Shown piece by piece: positions 6,608 to 7,698 of a stretch of 7,698 nt of DNA. Positions within the stretch are counted from its first letter, which is position 1, and each line of letters begins with the position of its first letter. The stretch spans positions 1 to 7,698 of the forward strand of contig JAASTM010000096.1 in the NCBI GenBank assembly GCA_021767325.1, given 5' to 3'. The notes under the pieces were generated by a model that was not told where the DNA came from, ran no database searches, and worked only from the letters and a program-made list of their open reading frames with translations. This DNA is from Spirochaetales bacterium. Its GTDB lineage: Bacteria; Spirochaetota; Spirochaetia; DSM-16054; Sediminispirochaetaceae. A program made the translations under genes and the position numbers.

Positions 6608-6642
6608 ACATATGTAAAGTAGAACTTTCGACGTCGAAAGTT
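6608..6642 (+). repeat. 35-bp palindromic repeat, copy 3
   Basis: Identical to copy 2 over all 35 bases, with ACATATGT at 6608-6615 and the perfect palindrome AACTTTCGACGTCGAAAGTT at 6623-6642. It starts 19 bases after the toxin stop codon and closes module II. The bases before and after it are unrelated to those at the other copies. Confidence 0.95.
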
Positions 6643-6645
6643 TTT
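6623..6645 (+). terminator. Rho-independent terminator candidate behind the toxin gene
   Basis: AACTTTCG and CGAAAGTT form a perfect 8-bp stem around the loop ACGT, followed by TTTTT ending at 6645. It is suitably placed to end the AbiEi-RelBE transcript. The stem is half A/T, so its efficiency is uncertain. Confidence 0.55.
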
Positions 6646-6656
6646 AGAGCTAACAA

Positions 6657-6886
6657 GGGAGTGGAGTCCCTGGCCGCTCGCTATGCTCGCTGCTCGGGCC
6701 TGCATCCTGGGGGTACCCCGCAGCCGCCGGAGAAGCGCCGGGGCGAGCGGGAGTGAGCCCCACAGGCGCTTCGGTCCCGCAGGGCCGGCGGCGAGGAGTA
6801 CAAACGGAAAGCCCGGTCCCGGCCCGCCGGGCATCCTCGCTCCGGCCCGGCCGGACTGCTCCCCAGCGGGCCGGGAGGCGCCCCGC
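6657..6886. other. GC-rich hairpin cluster, apparently non-coding
   Basis: About 230 bases of very high GC between the toxin module and the VWA gene. Successive stems can be drawn. Hairpin A: GGGA/TCCC (6657-6660/6667-6670). Hairpin B: CTGC/GCAG (6700-6703/6720-6723) enclosing the palindrome GGGGTACCCC (6710-6719). Hairpin C: GAAGCGCC/GGCGCTTC (6732-6739/6765-6772), continued inward by GGGGC/GCCCC (6740-6744/6757-6761). Hairpin D: GGGCCGG/CCGGCCC (6782-6788/6842-6848) plus GCGAGGA/TCCTCGC (6791-6797/6834-6840), enclosing GCCCGG/CCGGGC (6811-6816/6827-6832). Hairpin E: GCGGG/CCCGC (6866-6870/6882-6886). Open frames here give only Ala/Pro/Arg/Gly-rich text without a ribosome site. It may be a structured RNA, a dispersed repeat or a decayed insertion. 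High GC alone produces some stems by chance. Confidence 0.4.
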
Positions 6887-6937
6887 ACAACCGCGCATAG
6901 CTCCATATTTATCCTCGAATCGAAAAAAATCCCATGT

Positions 6938-6943
6938 TATACT
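6938..6943 (+). promoter_or_regulatory. Candidate -10 element of the VWA gene
   Basis: TATACT (5/6 to consensus) lies in the AT-rich strip just after the GC-rich cluster, about 20 bases before the start. Only a poor -35 match (TCGAAT, 6915-6920) is present at 17 bases. Confidence 0.4.
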
Positions 6944-6963
6944 TTTTATTAATGGGGGTGTGT

Positions 6964-7698
6964 ATGTGTGTTTGGTCAAAGAAAAGTGTAAAAGTTTTGC
7001 CGGTGCTCACTCTGCTCGTGCTCAGCTTTACGCTCAGCCCGCTGAGTGCCGCGGATGTGGATGATTTTTCGATCGAATGGGTCGATTCCAGTTCGTTTCC
7101 CCTCAACATTGTGTATTACTCGACCTATGATGCGGAGGGGAATCCGGCCGGTGCTTTGTGGGTGCCCGACAGGGTGAGTGTGTGGGAGAACGGGGTCGAA
7201 CACCGGAGCGGAGGTTTTGATGACGGCGAGCATGCGCCGGCATACCTTTCGCTGATTATCGACTCGAGCGGGAGTATGGAGGACTCGCTGGCCGAAGTGC
7301 TGGAGGCGGCCGGCAAGCTGATCGAGCAGTTCGACTCCCAGGACCGGGCCGAGATCATCGATTTCGACAGTCAGGTGATTGCCCGGCGCTCCTTTACCGA
7401 CAACAAGGGCGAGATGCAGGCGGCGCTGCAGGAGATCGAAGTGGGCGGCGGGACGGCGCTGTACGATGCCATCGCTACGGCCTTTGACCACCTGCGGCCG
7501 AAACAGGGTATGAAAACCGTCCTGGTGCTTTCGGACGGCGAGGATGAGAACAGCACGAGCTACGATTTTGAGGCGCTGAAGCAGCGGCTGGGCAGCGAAG
7601 GGGTGCGGGTCTTTACCGTTGCCCTGGGCAAAGGGGTGGACAGCGCGACTATGAGCGAGATCGCCGAGTTGAGCGCGGGCAGTTTCTACCACGCCGAA
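6964..7698 (+). CDS. Exported VWA-domain protein with intact MIDAS, 3'-truncated
   Basis: The first 245 residues of a protein that continues beyond the window. Residues 1-30 are a signal peptide: WSKKSVK, then the hydrophobic run VLPVLTLLVLSFTLSPL and a likely cut after LSA. There is no lipobox cysteine, so the protein should be periplasmic or surface-secreted. A short strand-rich segment precedes the von Willebrand factor A domain, which starts near residue 93. The metal-ion-dependent adhesion site is complete: D100-S-S102-G-S104 in LIIDSSGSMEDSL, T164 in GGGTALYDAI, and D191 in VLVLSDGEDE. Such domains bind protein or matrix ligands through a divalent cation. The ATG at 6964 is favoured by GGGGGTG (6954-6960) just upstream; an in-frame ATG at 6952 is possible but lacks a ribosome site. 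The partner and full domain set are not visible. Confidence 0.88.
   Translation, partial: MCVWSKKSVKVLPVLTLLVLSFTLSPLSAADVDDFSIEWVDSSSFPLNIVYYSTYDAEGNPAGALWVPDRVSVWENGVEHRSGGFDDGEHAPAYLSLIIDSSGSMEDSLAEVLEAAGKLIEQFDSQDRAEIIDFDSQVIARRSFTDNKGEMQAALQEIEVGGGTALYDAIATAFDHLRPKQGMKTVLVLSDGEDENSTSYDFEALKQRLGSEGVRVFTVALGKGVDSATMSEIAELSAGSFYHAE

Noticed and set aside
3955..6642. CRISPR array
   Set aside because: There are only three repeats, with intervals over 1.2 kb that carry genes. The repeat is palindromic, but there are no short spacers and no cas genes.
3955..6642. Classical integron cassettes with attC sites
   Set aside because: The repeats end in GTTTTT or GTTATT, not GTTRRRY, and lack a matching RYYYAAC box or unpaired stem bases. 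No integrase is in the window. The resemblance is only in layout.
6608..6642. Terminal inverted repeats of an insertion sequence
   Set aside because: All three copies are direct, not inverted, relative to each other, and no transposase lies between them.
6683..6952. 89-codon open frame in the GC-rich cluster (and overlapping frames on both strands)
   Set aside because: Ala/Pro/Arg/Gly-rich translations are expected of any very GC-rich DNA. There is no ribosome site or conserved motif, and the hairpins explain the sequence better.
6976..7692. 238-codon open frame on the minus strand at the right end
   Set aside because: It is antisense to the VWA gene, which has a signal peptide and a full MIDAS motif.

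Overview
The window is bacterial chromosomal DNA. Most of it is GC-rich, interrupted by a small accessory pocket that becomes clearly AT-rich between about 5400 and 6600. No gene is diagnostic of a species. Exported VWA and ankyrin proteins, a clostridial-type enoate reductase and high GC would fit a free-living or anaerobic lineage such as a spirochaete, but this is only a weak guess.

Layout. (1) Positions 1-2252, minus strand: the large 3'-truncated part of a flavin and iron-sulfur enoate reductase of the FldZ/FadH type. (2) 2253-2415: a divergent promoter region with an 8-bp inverted repeat. (3) 2416-3948, plus strand: a two-gene operon of a cytoplasmic cyclophilin (peptidyl-prolyl isomerase) and an SrkA/YihE-type stress-response kinase. 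(4) 3955-6642: an accessory pocket delimited by three direct copies of one 35-bp palindromic repeat (3955-3989, 5344-5378, 6608-6642). Module I, between copies 1 and 2, holds one exported protein with C-terminal ankyrin repeats. Module II, between copies 2 and 3, holds an AbiEi-type antitoxin/repressor followed by a RelB/RelE-like toxin-antitoxin pair. The usual AbiEii nucleotidyltransferase toxin is absent. (5) 6657-6886: a very GC-rich, apparently non-coding stretch that can fold into a string of hairpins. (6) 6964-7698, plus strand: the start of an exported VWA-domain protein with a complete MIDAS motif, running off the right edge.

How the parts work together. The cyclophilin-kinase pair looks like a protein-quality or stress unit and parallels E. 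coli, where srkA is co-transcribed with the folding catalyst dsbA. The pocket looks like a pair of exchangeable cassettes, each ending in the same repeat. Copies 1 and 3 also have the form of a rho-independent terminator (8-bp stem, 4-nt loop, T-run) right behind the upstream gene. The arrangement resembles an integron cassette array, but the repeat does not carry the attC core-site consensus. The most interesting questions are what this repeat is and whether it marks mobility of the toxin-antitoxin module.
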